Below are positions 16,119 to 25,060 of a stretch of DNA of 64,000 nt, piece by piece (the first letter of the stretch is position 1; each line of letters starts with the position of its first letter). Both the position numbers and the translations under genes were made by a program. This stretch comes from G965276765 sp965276765 (lineage in GTDB: Bacteria; Actinomycetota; Acidimicrobiia; Acidimicrobiales; Palsa-688): the NCBI GenBank assembly GCA_965276765.1, contig OZ255627.1, positions 744,001 through 808,000 on the forward strand, written 5' to 3'. The notes beneath the pieces are model-generated. The model was not told where the DNA came from, did no database searches, and saw only the letters and a list, made by a program, of their open reading frames with translations.

Positions 16119-16172
16119 ATGAATCGAATGGCTTCACAACGGCCGATCAACGGTCAGGGGGCGTGGCGGTGA
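16119..16172 (+). CDS. Possible 17-residue leader ORF overlapping the MFS gene start
   Basis: ATG 16119 follows a purine-rich stretch (AAAAGGGGGAAGG) with good spacing. The frame encodes 17 residues (MNRMASQRPINGQGAWR) and stops at 16172, ten bases into the carrier gene that starts at GTG 16163. Such an overlap could couple translation of the membrane carrier to the leader. There is no homology evidence, so it may simply be a chance frame. Confidence 0.3.
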   Translation: MNRMASQRPINGQGAWR

Positions 16173-17587
16173 GCACGAGAAAGCTGCCGGCCGGCCGTGT
16201 CACCGCCGACCTCAATGCCCGCATCGACCGGCTCCCCGGATTCCCCCTCGCCCTCCCGGCCCGGATCCTGCTGGCGTTGCTCTACTTCTTTGCCTTCTAC
16301 GACATCACCGTCATCGGTGTCACCTTGCCGACCATCGCGACGCGCTTCCACCTCACAACAGGCGACCTGACGCTCCCGGTCACCCTGAACCTGGTCGGCT
16401 ATGTCGTCGGCTCCTACGTGTTCTCGACCATCGCGGACTACATCGGCCGGCGGCTCGCCCTGATGAGCACGCTCGGCGTCCTCTCCGTTGGCGCTCTCCT
16501 GACGGCGTTCTCCTGGAACCTCGTATCCCTCTCGGTCTTCCGATTCGTCGTCGGTATCGGCACCGGCGCCCTGATCTCTCTTGGCGCCACGTACGCCGCC
16601 GAGCTCATGCCCGCCCGGATCCGAGGGAGGCTCAGCCAGACCAACATGTTCTGGGCCGGCGTCGGCCTGGGGGCGGCACCGTGGATTGCGATGCCCCTCC
16701 TCCCGATCTCCGGCGTGGGCTGGCGGGTGCTGTTGGGGCTCGGGACGCTCGCCGTCTGTGCCGCCTTCCTTGTCCGCTACATCCCGGAATCGCCGAGATG
16801 GCTCGCCGCCCACGGCTACGAGGACGAGGCTCGGGACGTGGTGGAGAAAATGGAGGCGCGGGTCCGGGCGACGACCGGGCTCGCGGAGCTGCCTCCCGTC
16901 CCGCTCCTCGACGTGTCGGAGACCAACGTGAAGGGATTCCCGACCCTGGCGTTGTTCCGGCCTCCTTACCTGGGAAGGCTGCTCGTCGTCCTGGCGTTCT
17001 GGCTGGCCTGGTACCTGTCGAGCTACGCCGTGTTGGGATACGAACCGATCCTCCTGAGCAAGATGGGGGTCTCGGAGCCGAGCAGCCTGTTGTTCACGGC
17101 CATCGGCGACGCCGCCTTCCCGGTCGGCGCCCTGCTCGCCTACTTCTTCATCGACCGCATCGAGCGGCGCGTGGCCATCGCCATGATCACGGGCGTCTAC
17201 ACCATTGCCCTCGTGCTCTTTGCTATCGGAGCGAGCGACGGCCTCATCATCGCGGCCGCCATCATGTTCTCGCTCACGATCGTTCCGGGGGCGGGAGCGG
17301 GCTATACCTACACCTCGGAGATCTTCCCGACCGACGCCAGGGCATCCGCCATGTCCATCGGAGACGGCTTCGGCCACATGGGTGGGGTCTTCGCTCCGAC
17401 CATCGCAGTCGCCGCCCTGGCCGCCTGGGGTGGGCACGGCACCTTCTGGCTGCTCGCCGCCTTCGGGTTCGTCAGCTTCGCCGTCATCTCCATCGGGGGC
17501 ATGCGGGTCACGACCGGGCGCTCGCTCATAGGGTTGGCCAACGAGCAGCCGGTCGTGGAGGAGAGGGAGACTTTGGCCCATGGATAG
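16163..17587 (+). CDS. MFS transporter (sugar-porter/aromatic acid-type)
   Basis: 474 residues with 12 predicted membrane segments. MFS signatures are DYIGRRLA (loop 2-3), RFVVGIGTGALISLGATYAAE and YIPESPRWLAAHG (loop 6-7), the last typical of the sugar/organic-acid porter group. It probably imports the organic acid or alcohol that the surrounding enzymes process. GTG start at 16163; the end overlaps the CoA-transferase start by 8 bp, so it belongs to the same operon. Confidence 0.88.
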   Translation: MAVSTRKLPAGRVTADLNARIDRLPGFPLALPARILLALLYFFAFYDITVIGVTLPTIATRFHLTTGDLTLPVTLNLVGYVVGSYVFSTIADYIGRRLALMSTLGVLSVGALLTAFSWNLVSLSVFRFVVGIGTGALISLGATYAAELMPARIRGRLSQTNMFWAGVGLGAAPWIAMPLLPISGVGWRVLLGLGTLAVCAAFLVRYIPESPRWLAAHGYEDEARDVVEKMEARVRATTGLAELPPVPLLDVSETNVKGFPTLALFRPPYLGRLLVVLAFWLAWYLSSYAVLGYEPILLSKMGVSEPSSLLFTAIGDAAFPVGALLAYFFIDRIERRVAIAMITGVYTIALVLFAIGASDGLIIAAAIMFSLTIVPGAGAGYTYTSEIFPTDARASAMSIGDGFGHMGGVFAPTIAVAALAAWGGHGTFWLLAAFGFVSFAVISIGGMRVTTGRSLIGLANEQPVVEERETLAHG

Positions 17588-18791
17588 CCAAGCCGCCACC
17601 CCAAGCGATGCGCTCGCCGACCTGAGGGTCCTCGACATGACGGAGGGAGTGGCCGGGCCGTACGCCACCTCGCTCCTCGGGGACATGGGCGCCGACGTGA
17701 TCAAGGTCGAGCGTCCCGACGGGGAGTGGGGGCGGTCGGCCGGGTATCCGCTGGAGGAAGACTTCAGCGCCATGTACGTGGCCATGAACCGCAACAAGCG
17801 AAGCGTGGGCCTCGACCTGAAGCAGCAAACGGCACGCGACGTCGCTCGCGAGCTCGTCGCGTCCGCGGATGTCGTCGTGGCCAACTACCGGCCCGGCGTC
17901 ATGGAACGAGTCGGCTTGGGGTACGAGGAATGCCGCGCCATCAAGCCCAACATCGTGTATTGCACGATCACCGCCTTCGACCCGCTCGGACCGTACGCCA
18001 CGCTCCCCGGCAACGACACGGGCCTGCAGGCCGCCAGCGGCCTCATGAGCCTCATTGGTGAGGCGGACGGCGACCCGCTCAGAGCGGGCGTCCCCGTCAT
18101 CGACATGGCAACCGCCCTCTTCGTCACCCAGGCGATCCTCATCGCGCTCCGGTGCCCCGACCAGTCACCCAGCGGGCGGCGTGTCGAGATCAGCCTCATC
18201 AACGTGGCGGCCGCCCTCCAGGCCCTGCCGTTCACCGAATATCTCAACACGGGCGTCGTCCCGACTCGCCATGGAAACCAAAATGCGTACCTCTCCCCGG
18301 CCGGGGCCTTTGCTGGCGCCGACGGCAAATATCTCACCATTGCCTGCCTGAAGGAAAGCCACTGGCGGAACCTCTGCGATGTCATCGAACGCCCCGAGCT
18401 GGCCACGGACCCTCTCTTCGTGGACAACGGAACCCGCATCGAGAACCGAGCCGCCCTCAATGCCGTCCTCAGGCCGATCTTCTCGGCGAGAAGTGCCGGA
18501 GAATGGCTCACCCTCCTGCGGGACTCAAATGTCCTGTGCGCTTCGGTCAACGACCTCGATGACGTCATGGCGGACCCCGGGTTGGGCCCGACCCTTCCAA
18601 TCGTCGATGTCGACCTGTCGACGTCGGTGCGGACGATGGGAAACCCGGTGCGGTTTGGTGGGGAGTTCCCTGGCGTCAGGCGAGGACCGACGCGCCGCGG
18701 TGAGCACACGATGCAGATACTCGAGCAGCACGGGTATGCGCCCGATGACATCAAGACCATGATCGAGGAAGGATCGGTGTTCGGTCACTAA
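17580..18791 (+). CDS. Family III CoA-transferase (CaiB/BaiF)
   Basis: 403 residues. Family features are GPYATSLLGDMGADVIKVE, MNRNKRSVGLDLK and the catalytic Asp, here D175 in GVPVIDMATAL. The enzyme moves CoA from a donor acyl-CoA to an acid through an aspartyl-CoA anhydride. It overlaps the carrier gene and ends TAATG with the hydratase, so import and activation are coupled. Substrate unknown; it may activate the acid that feeds the B12 mutase. Confidence 0.93.
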   Translation: MDSQAATPSDALADLRVLDMTEGVAGPYATSLLGDMGADVIKVERPDGEWGRSAGYPLEEDFSAMYVAMNRNKRSVGLDLKQQTARDVARELVASADVVVANYRPGVMERVGLGYEECRAIKPNIVYCTITAFDPLGPYATLPGNDTGLQAASGLMSLIGEADGDPLRAGVPVIDMATALFVTQAILIALRCPDQSPSGRRVEISLINVAAALQALPFTEYLNTGVVPTRHGNQNAYLSPAGAFAGADGKYLTIACLKESHWRNLCDVIERPELATDPLFVDNGTRIENRAALNAVLRPIFSARSAGEWLTLLRDSNVLCASVNDLDDVMADPGLGPTLPIVDVDLSTSVRTMGNPVRFGGEFPGVRRGPTRRGEHTMQILEQHGYAPDDIKTMIEEGSVFGH

Positions 18792-19561
18792 TGGACAGCG
18801 GAGTAGTTGTAGACGACGTCGAAAGCGTCAGGTGGATCACGTTCAGCCGACCGGAGAAGCTCAACGCGTTGAGCCCCGATGACCTCGTCTCGGCCACCGA
18901 AGCGACGCGCGACGCCTCGGCGGACCCGTCGATCGGGGCGATCATGTACACCGGTTCGGGCACGCGGGCCTTCTCCGCCGGGATGCACATCGACAACTTC
19001 GTCGGCCTCAGCGCAAGGCCGGCCGACACCAAGCTCGTGATCGGAGCCGTCCGGCAGCTCCTCGATACGGCGCGGACGGTGGAGGTACCGACGATCTGCG
19101 CCGTGAACGGGTACTGCCTGGGGGCGGCCATGGAGTTGGCCGCGGTCTGCGACCTGCGCGTCGCCGGACAAGGAGCGCAATTCGGTCTGCCCGAGATCAA
19201 CGTGGGCCTGCCGTGCATCTTGGACTCGGCGTTGCTCTCGCAGTATGTGGGCTTGTCACGGGCCAAGGAGATCATCTTGACCGGCGACCTCTACGGCGCG
19301 GCCGAGCTCCAGACGTGGGGATTCCTCAACCGAGTCGTCCCGGAGGGGGAAGTCGTGGAGTGTGCCTCGAAGATGGCCCGGGACCTGGCGGCCAAGTCCC
19401 GTTGCGCCATGGCGTCACAGAAGCGGCTCTTCGAGCTGTGGCAGAACGTCGGCCTGCAGGAGTCCAACTACGCCAGCGTCGACGAGGTCGAGCGGGTCTT
19501 CGAGAACCCCGAGACGACGGAGATCGTGCACTCGGTCGCAGCGCGACTCGGCCGGTCGTAG
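18791..19561 (+). CDS. Enoyl-CoA hydratase/isomerase family protein
   Basis: 256 residues of crotonase fold. The oxyanion-hole segments are GSGTRAFSAGMHIDNF and NGYCLGAAMELAAVCDL. Both glutamates expected of a hydratase are present (MELAA and FGLPEINVG). It is last in the mutase/CoA-transferase operon and starts on the A of the CoA-transferase TAA. It hydrates or isomerises an unsaturated CoA ester of the pathway. Confidence 0.9.
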   Translation: MDSGVVVDDVESVRWITFSRPEKLNALSPDDLVSATEATRDASADPSIGAIMYTGSGTRAFSAGMHIDNFVGLSARPADTKLVIGAVRQLLDTARTVEVPTICAVNGYCLGAAMELAAVCDLRVAGQGAQFGLPEINVGLPCILDSALLSQYVGLSRAKEIILTGDLYGAAELQTWGFLNRVVPEGEVVECASKMARDLAAKSRCAMASQKRLFELWQNVGLQESNYASVDEVERVFENPETTEIVHSVAARLGRS

Positions 19562-19580
19562 TCACCAGGCAGGCTCGTGG

Positions 19581-19655
19581 ATGGCAGTCACCCTGATCGG
19601 CCACATCGCCCTCGACGGCGTCGCACAGGCACCCGCGCGGCCCCAGACGACCTAA
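19581..19655 (+). pseudogene. Probable remnant of a RibD-C/DHFR-like reductase N-terminus
   Basis: 24 codons from ATG 19581 read MAVTLIGHIALDGVAQAPA, resembling the N-terminal strand and SLDGVVQAPGG-type loop of dihydrofolate-reductase-like (RibD C-domain) proteins. A TAA follows after 24 residues and no continuation is seen in other frames. I read it as an eroded gene end. The match is short, so confidence is low. Confidence 0.35.
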
Positions 19656-20024
19656 CGATCGCCCTGGTCGACCGCCACAGTCTGTTCTGCGGAAACGGCC
19701 CGATCCGGGTTGCCCCATTCGCTAGAGCACGAAAACAGTCGAAAGCCGTTCACGACTTGGCGCGCAATGTCAGAAATCGAGCTCAGGACAGCCGCAACAA
19801 GGTCTTAGATACTCAAAGTAGTGCATTCCGCGCTGGCAGAGGTGAAGGTGGTGAGTTTGTGCTGCGCCACCTTAATCGACCCACTTTCGCGCCATCGATA
19901 GAGGGTGGCGGAAAAGTTGCTATTCGTAAACTAACAGGCGCGTATTTTTCCGCACAAGCGGCGTCCGCCGCACGAATTTCCTGAGGCTCCAAACCAGCCC
20001 TGGAAGAGAAGAGAGGCGATCCCA
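19656..20024. other. Non-coding, AT-richer spacer upstream of the secreted protein
   Basis: No gene recognised in 369 bp. Base composition is visibly less GC-rich than the neighbours. An inverted repeat GCGGAAAA (19908-19915) / TTTTCCGC (19946-19953) spans 46 bp. AGAGAAGAGAGGCG just before GTG 20025 supplies the ribosome binding site of the next gene. Promoter elements are not confidently assignable. Confidence 0.5.
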
Positions 20025-21305
20025 GTGTTCCGACGATTCCCAGCCCTCGGGCTGTCGGTCGGTGTCCTGATGGCGGCGAGCACGCTCGCCCTGTCCGCGC
20101 CGGCACACGCATCACCCGCACCTCCCCGAGCCGCCCCGGCGACCCCCGTAGGCGAGCAGATCGGTTTCTATGCCAGCGCCTACGGCACCTCCGCCAAGGT
20201 CGGTAGCGCCGTACGGTCCGGGCAGTCGGCCCTCGCCCTTCTGGGCTGCACGACCACGGTGGGGACCACCAACGTCAACACGGCGGCTGGCATCAACCTC
20301 TCCCCCCTCATCACCAGTGGGACGGCCGAGACCCAAGCCTCGTCGTTCAGCACGAAGTCGTTCGCCGGCGTGGCCTCGAGGGGGCTGTCGACGACCCAAG
20401 GGGTGAGCTTGCTCGGCGGCCTGGTGACAGCGAGCGCCGTGACATCGGAGAGCACCACTAACCACGTTCGTTCCACGAACGCCTTCTACGTCAGTTCGGC
20501 CGGCACGACGTTCGTCGGTTTGAGCATCCTCGGGGTGCCGATCGCAGCGACGGCTCCGGCCAATACCAGGATCAACCTGCCCGGCGTCGGCTACGTGATC
20601 CTCAACCAACAGAGCTCCTCGGTGGGTGCGACGTCGGCCGGTTTGACCGTCACTGGTCTCGATATCGTCGTCAACGCCCCGGGTGTGCCAGGGGTTCCCG
20701 TCGGAACGCAGATCACCGTGTCCCACGCATCGAGCAACCTCGGTGGTCGAGTGCTCGGCCTCGTGGGCGGGTACTCCTACGGCACGTACGCCCAGGTCGG
20801 CGACGTCGTCAAGGCGGGTACCACGTTCCCGAAGTACATCTCCTGCTTCGGCACCAACGGCAGGACAGAAGCCAACACGGGAGCGAACCTGTCGCTCCCG
20901 CCCGTCGTCACCAGCGGAACGATCAAGGACACGGTCGAGGGCTACGCCAACCAGACCCAGCTCTCCGTCCACACCGCCTCCACCGCCGAGGGCCTCAACC
21001 TATTGAACGGGACGGTGACCGCAACCACGATCACGTCCAACGCCACCGCCACCGGTAGCCCTCCCAAGTTGACCAGCGGCACCACGTTCGTCGCACTGAA
21101 GGTGCTGGGCCAGCCCGTCACGGTAACGAGCGCCAAGAAGATATCCCTGCCGAATATCGGGACCCTCTACCTCGACCGCGTCGAAAGGTCTGCTACCTCG
21201 ATCCAGGTCTTTGCCATCCACCTGGTCGTGGGAACAAACAACCGGAACCTGCCGGTGGGCGCAATCGTCAACGTGGCCGTCTCCGACGCCAGCACGACCC
21301 CCTGA
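20025..21305 (+). CDS. Secreted protein with internal duplication (choice-of-anchor P-like)
   Basis: 426 residues from GTG 20025. A Sec signal peptide is clear: basic MFRR, hydrophobic core LGLSVGVLMAASTLALS, cleavage after APAHA. The mature part is Ser/Thr/Gly-rich beta-type sequence in two copies of about 190 residues. Each contains a YGT-x-A-x-VG start, a C near its beginning, a TTFV-L-LG-P segment and a VPVG/LPVG end. No LPXTG, transmembrane anchor or catalytic motif is seen. It resembles actinobacterial choice-of-anchor P family proteins of unknown function. Confidence 0.75.
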   Translation: MFRRFPALGLSVGVLMAASTLALSAPAHASPAPPRAAPATPVGEQIGFYASAYGTSAKVGSAVRSGQSALALLGCTTTVGTTNVNTAAGINLSPLITSGTAETQASSFSTKSFAGVASRGLSTTQGVSLLGGLVTASAVTSESTTNHVRSTNAFYVSSAGTTFVGLSILGVPIAATAPANTRINLPGVGYVILNQQSSSVGATSAGLTVTGLDIVVNAPGVPGVPVGTQITVSHASSNLGGRVLGLVGGYSYGTYAQVGDVVKAGTTFPKYISCFGTNGRTEANTGANLSLPPVVTSGTIKDTVEGYANQTQLSVHTASTAEGLNLLNGTVTATTITSNATATGSPPKLTSGTTFVALKVLGQPVTVTSAKKISLPNIGTLYLDRVERSATSIQVFAIHLVVGTNNRNLPVGAIVNVAVSDASTTP

Positions 21306-21346
21306 GCTCGGAACAACAGGCAACCGAACCTTTCTGGCTCAACAGC

Positions 21347-21375
21347 ATGTAGGGCGCACAGTATGTAGGGCGCAC
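21347..21375 (+). repeat. 13-bp direct repeat ATGTAGGGCGCAC, two copies
   Basis: Copies at 21347-21359 and 21363-21375, period 16 bp. They sit downstream of the secreted-protein gene and directly abut the hairpin at 21375. Function unknown. Confidence 0.8.
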
Positions 21376-21407
21376 TGCCGTGGCTCGGCCCCACCGAGCC
21401 GCGGCAG
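21375..21407 (+). terminator. Strong hairpin after the secreted-protein gene
   Basis: Arms CTGCCG-T-GGCTCGG (21375-21388) and CCGAGCC-G-CGGCAG (21394-21407) pair over 14 positions, including one G-U wobble, around a 5-base loop. There is no T-run afterwards, so it is a terminator of the actinobacterial no-U-tract type or an mRNA-end protector. Confidence 0.65.
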
Positions 21408-21541
21408 CATCGCGCCAACGCCACCCCCGCACCACACCTCGGCGGGCCCTACCTTCTCCGTCGCTCGCGAGGAGTGGGGCGTAGGGGCGACGCCTGAACC
21501 CGAGAAACCGTTGACGGTTAGCAGACCTAAGTTGTTAGCCT

Positions 21542-21555
21542 TGACGTCAACGTCA
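21542..21555. promoter_or_regulatory. Inverted repeat TGACGT-CA-ACGTCA upstream of the MFS gene
   Basis: Perfect 6-bp arms (21542-21547 and 21550-21555) with a 2-bp centre, 51 bp before GTG 21606. The first arm is part of TTGACG, a -35-like hexamer. The MerR-type gene is at the other end of this two-gene operon, so autoregulation through this site is plausible but unproven. Confidence 0.5.
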
Positions 21556-21605
21556 GAGTCGGTCGTTTCTGAGACCAGGAGTGCGCAGGACAAGCGGGAG
21601 GTCAA

Positions 21606-24527
21606 GTGTCGGTGATCAGCAGAGGGTCGGAGGATCCGGGCAAAGAAGCAAGGGCGCAGCGGGCGATGGCCAACCCCCGCTACAAGTGGGTGGCGCTGTC
21701 GAACACCACCCTCGGCATCCTTATGGTCACGATCAACAGCTCCATCATGCTGATCGCCCTCCCCGACATCTTCCAGGGGATCAAGGTCAACCCGCTCACC
21801 CCGGGCAATTCCAGCCTGCTGCTGTGGTTGATCCTGGGGTTCCTGGTGGTCACCGCGGTGCTGGTGGTGAGCTTCGGTCGGGTCGGCGACATGTACGGCC
21901 GGGTGAAGATGTACAACCTCGGCTTCGCCGTGTTCACCGTCTTCTCGATCCTGCTGTCGGTGACGTGGTTCACGGGTACCAAGGCGGCGCTCTGGCTCAT
22001 CATCATGCGCGTCCTGCAGGGCGTGGGCGGGGCGTTCCTTTTCGCCAACTCCAGTGCCATCCTGACCGATGCCTTCCCCGAGGACCAGCGGGGTCTCGCC
22101 CTGGGTGTCAACGGCGTTGCCGCCATCGGCGGCTCGTTCATCGGCCTGATCCTGGGAGGCCTGCTCGGCCCCGTCGACTGGCGCCTCGTCTTCCTGGTTT
22201 CGGTGCCCTTCGGCCTGTTCGGAACGATCTGGGCCTATCTCAAGCTGGTCGACACCGGCGTACGGAAAGCCTCGACCATCGACTGGTGGGGAAACCTGAC
22301 CTTCGCCATCGGCCTGATCTCGGTCCTGGTCGGCATCGTGTACGGCATCGAGCCCTACGGCGGTCACAACATGGGTTGGACCAACCCGGGGGTGCTCTCC
22401 GCCATCATCGGAGGCGTCCTCACCCTGGTGGTGTTCGCGGTCATCGAGACCAAGGTCACCAACCCGATGTTCCAGCTCCCACTGTTTCGCATCCGGGCCT
22501 TCGCGGCCGGCAACATCGCCAGCCTGATGGCGGCCATGGGCCGAGGCGGGCTGATGTTCATCCTGATCATCTGGTTGCAGGGGATCTGGCTTCCCCAGCA
22601 CGGCTACAGCTTCACCCAGACTCCCCTGTGGGCGGGCATCTACATGGTTCCTCTGACGATCGGCTTCCTCATCGCCGGACCGCTCTCGGGCATCCTTTCG
22701 GACCGCTACGGCGCCCGACCCTTCGCCACCGGGGGGATGATCCTGGCGGCCATCACCTTCGCCCTGTTGGAGCTGCTGCCGGTCAACTTCTCTTACCTCG
22801 CCTTCGCGGCACTGATCCTGGTCAACGGGATCGCCATGGGCCTATTCGCCTCGCCCAACCGGGCCGGCATCATGAACAGCCTGCCGCCCACCCAGCGTGG
22901 GGCCGGAGCGGGAATGTCGGCCACGTTCCAAAACTCCGCGACCGTGCTGTCCATCGGGGTCTTCTTCACCCTCATCATCATCGGACTATCGGCCACCCTG
23001 CCCCATGCCCTCTACAGCGGCCTGGTGGGCCAGGGCGTACCCCACTCGGCGGCCACCCAGGTCTCCAAGCTGCCTCCGGTGGGGACGCTGTTCGCCGCCC
23101 TGCTCGGCTACAACCCGGTCAAGGAACTCCTGGGTCCGTCAGTGCTCGCCCATGTCTCCCAGAGCCATGCCGCCTTCCTGACCGGGCGGAGCTTCTTCCC
23201 CAGTCTCATCTCGGGCCCGTTCAAGACCGGCCTGCGCTACGCCTTCGACTTCGCCGTCGTCGCCTGCGTGATCGCGGCGATCGCCTCGTGGCTGCGGGGC
23301 GGCAAGTACATCCATCAAGAGCCCGCCGGTACCGACATGACCGGTCCGCTGATGGCGGGCACCGACGACGGGACCGCCGCCCCTGCCCTGGCCACGGTGG
23401 GCGCCACCAGCTTCAACGGCAGCGGCAATGGCAACGGAAACGGCAACGGCCCTGGGCACCAGGAAGCGGCTGTCACCGGCACCAACGGAATCGCCGGCAA
23501 CGGCTACGTCTCCTCCGGTAACGGCTCTGCTGGCAACGGCTCTGCTGGCCACGGCGTCCAGTCCCAGCCGGCGGAGGTCGGAGCCCGGAGCGCACTCGTC
23601 GGAGCGGCGGGCTCCGCGTCGTACTCGACTGGAGCCGCCGCCGGTGAGACCCATCCCGCCGACACTCCCCACGCGCCGGCGGTCATGAGCGATCAATCCA
23701 GGGTCGCACCCGGCGCCGGCGGGAGCGACGCCGGGCACCCACCCAGGGGCGTGATTCGAGGATCGATACGATCGAGCGATCGTCTGCCCCTGGCGGGAGC
23801 GGTGGTGACCGCGATCGGATCCAACCGCGACGTCGACGGCCGGACCGTGGCCGGAGCCGACGGGACGTTCGTCGTCGACGGTCTCACCGAGAGCGATGGC
23901 TACACGGTCCTGGCTTCGGCTCCCGGTCGCCAGCCCAACGCAACCGTGGTACGGCTTTCGGACGGCGCGGCAGGAACCGCCGACTTCACCCTGGTCGGTT
24001 CCGCCTCGTTGACCGTGAGCGTGCGCGATGGCGGCGACGCTCCCCTCGCCGGAGCGATGGTGACGCTCACCGACGGCGCCGGTCGCGTCGTGGACCAGCG
24101 CCATACCAATGACGGCGGCGGGTGCCGCTTCGAGGATCTGACCGAAGGTGACCACACCGTGGTCGCTCAGGCCGAGCACCATCAACTCCAGGCTCGAGCC
24201 ATCACTGTGGTCGCCGGTGACTCACCGGTGGAGCTTCGCTTGAGCCGAAATGCGACGGTGTCGGGCGTGGTCCGGCTGGCGGCCACCGGGACACCGCTCG
24301 TCGCCGCCACCGTGACCCTCACCGACGCCGCGGGACAGGTGGTCCACCAGGTCGTCACCGGGCCGGAGAGCACCTTCAGCTTCACCGACCTGGGTGAGGG
24401 GGACTACACCGTGGTGGCCAGCGGCTACGACCCCGTGGCCCAGTCCGTCCACATAGACGGTGGCGAGAGCCACGTCCTCGACCTGGAGTTGGGCCACGCT
24501 GCCCCCGACCTCCGGCCCGACGCATGA
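21606..24527 (+). CDS. DHA2-type MFS exporter fused to three carboxypeptidase-regulatory-like (CnaB-type) domains
   Basis: 973 residues from GTG 21606, preceded by GGGAGG at ideal spacing. Residues about 25-575 form a 14-segment drug:H+ antiporter (GRVGDMYGRVKMY, RVLQGVGGAFLFANSSAIL, LLGPVDWRLVFLVSVPFG). Then comes a Gly/Asn-rich linker (about 595-645) and three beta-sandwich repeats, starting near residues 714, 797 and 880. Each repeat has the LAGA-VT or LVAATVTLTD start and a G-Y/H-TV-A core. A normal member ends near residue 550. The tail probably lies on one face of the membrane and may bind a partner or the cell wall. It overlaps the MerR gene by ATGA. Confidence 0.85.
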   Translation: MSVISRGSEDPGKEARAQRAMANPRYKWVALSNTTLGILMVTINSSIMLIALPDIFQGIKVNPLTPGNSSLLLWLILGFLVVTAVLVVSFGRVGDMYGRVKMYNLGFAVFTVFSILLSVTWFTGTKAALWLIIMRVLQGVGGAFLFANSSAILTDAFPEDQRGLALGVNGVAAIGGSFIGLILGGLLGPVDWRLVFLVSVPFGLFGTIWAYLKLVDTGVRKASTIDWWGNLTFAIGLISVLVGIVYGIEPYGGHNMGWTNPGVLSAIIGGVLTLVVFAVIETKVTNPMFQLPLFRIRAFAAGNIASLMAAMGRGGLMFILIIWLQGIWLPQHGYSFTQTPLWAGIYMVPLTIGFLIAGPLSGILSDRYGARPFATGGMILAAITFALLELLPVNFSYLAFAALILVNGIAMGLFASPNRAGIMNSLPPTQRGAGAGMSATFQNSATVLSIGVFFTLIIIGLSATLPHALYSGLVGQGVPHSAATQVSKLPPVGTLFAALLGYNPVKELLGPSVLAHVSQSHAAFLTGRSFFPSLISGPFKTGLRYAFDFAVVACVIAAIASWLRGGKYIHQEPAGTDMTGPLMAGTDDGTAAPALATVGATSFNGSGNGNGNGNGPGHQEAAVTGTNGIAGNGYVSSGNGSAGNGSAGHGVQSQPAEVGARSALVGAAGSASYSTGAAAGETHPADTPHAPAVMSDQSRVAPGAGGSDAGHPPRGVIRGSIRSSDRLPLAGAVVTAIGSNRDVDGRTVAGADGTFVVDGLTESDGYTVLASAPGRQPNATVVRLSDGAAGTADFTLVGSASLTVSVRDGGDAPLAGAMVTLTDGAGRVVDQRHTNDGGGCRFEDLTEGDHTVVAQAEHHQLQARAITVVAGDSPVELRLSRNATVSGVVRLAATGTPLVAATVTLTDAAGQVVHQVVTGPESTFSFTDLGEGDYTVVASGYDPVAQSVHIDGGESHVLDLELGHAAPDLRPDA

Positions 24528-24964
24528 GGGCCGCCGGCGGGACCCGCCTCGGCATGCGAATCGGCGAGGTGGCAGAACGCAGTCAGGTATCGGAGCGGGC
24601 CCTGCGCTACTACGAGGAGGTGGGCCTGCTCCGCCCGGCGCACGAGGCCGGCAGCATCCGCCTCTACCGCGACGGCGACGTCATCCGGGTCCAGCGGATC
24701 CGTGAGCTCAAGGATCTCCTCGGCTTCAACCTCGAAGAGATCAGGAAGGTCCTCGCCGCCGAGGACCACTTGGACGCCCTGCGCGAGCAGTACCAATCCA
24801 ATGTCTCGCCCCGCGAGGAGCTCATCGTCGAGGCCATCGCCACCCTGCACGACCTTCGCGAGCAGATCGGCGCCAAGCAGGCCCGGCTGAGCGAGTTCAG
24901 CGAGGACCTCGACAGCAAGCTGAAGTGTTTCGAGCGGCTGTCCACCGACGCCGCCGAGGCGTAG
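24524..24964 (+). CDS. MerR-family transcriptional regulator
   Basis: 146 residues from ATG 24524; Met at 24554 is an alternative start. The helix-turn-helix is MRIGEVAERSQVSERALRYY, followed by wing LRPAHEAGSIRLYRDGDV and a long coiled dimerisation helix. No metal-binding Cys cluster, so it probably senses an organic molecule. Coupled to the exporter gene, it likely controls drug or metabolite efflux. Confidence 0.9.
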   Translation: MRAAGGTRLGMRIGEVAERSQVSERALRYYEEVGLLRPAHEAGSIRLYRDGDVIRVQRIRELKDLLGFNLEEIRKVLAAEDHLDALREQYQSNVSPREELIVEAIATLHDLREQIGAKQARLSEFSEDLDSKLKCFERLSTDAAEA

Positions 24965-25060
24965 CCGGGCCTGCTCTTCGAGCACCCACACGATCCCGCG
25001 GAATCGGTTGCTGTTGAGCGCGGCGGTGCGGTAGGCGTCTCGTGTCGGACGTGCTGGCGA

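Noticed and set aside
21347..21375. CRISPR-like repeat
   Set aside because: Only two 13-bp copies with a 3-bp gap; no further units, spacers or cas genes.
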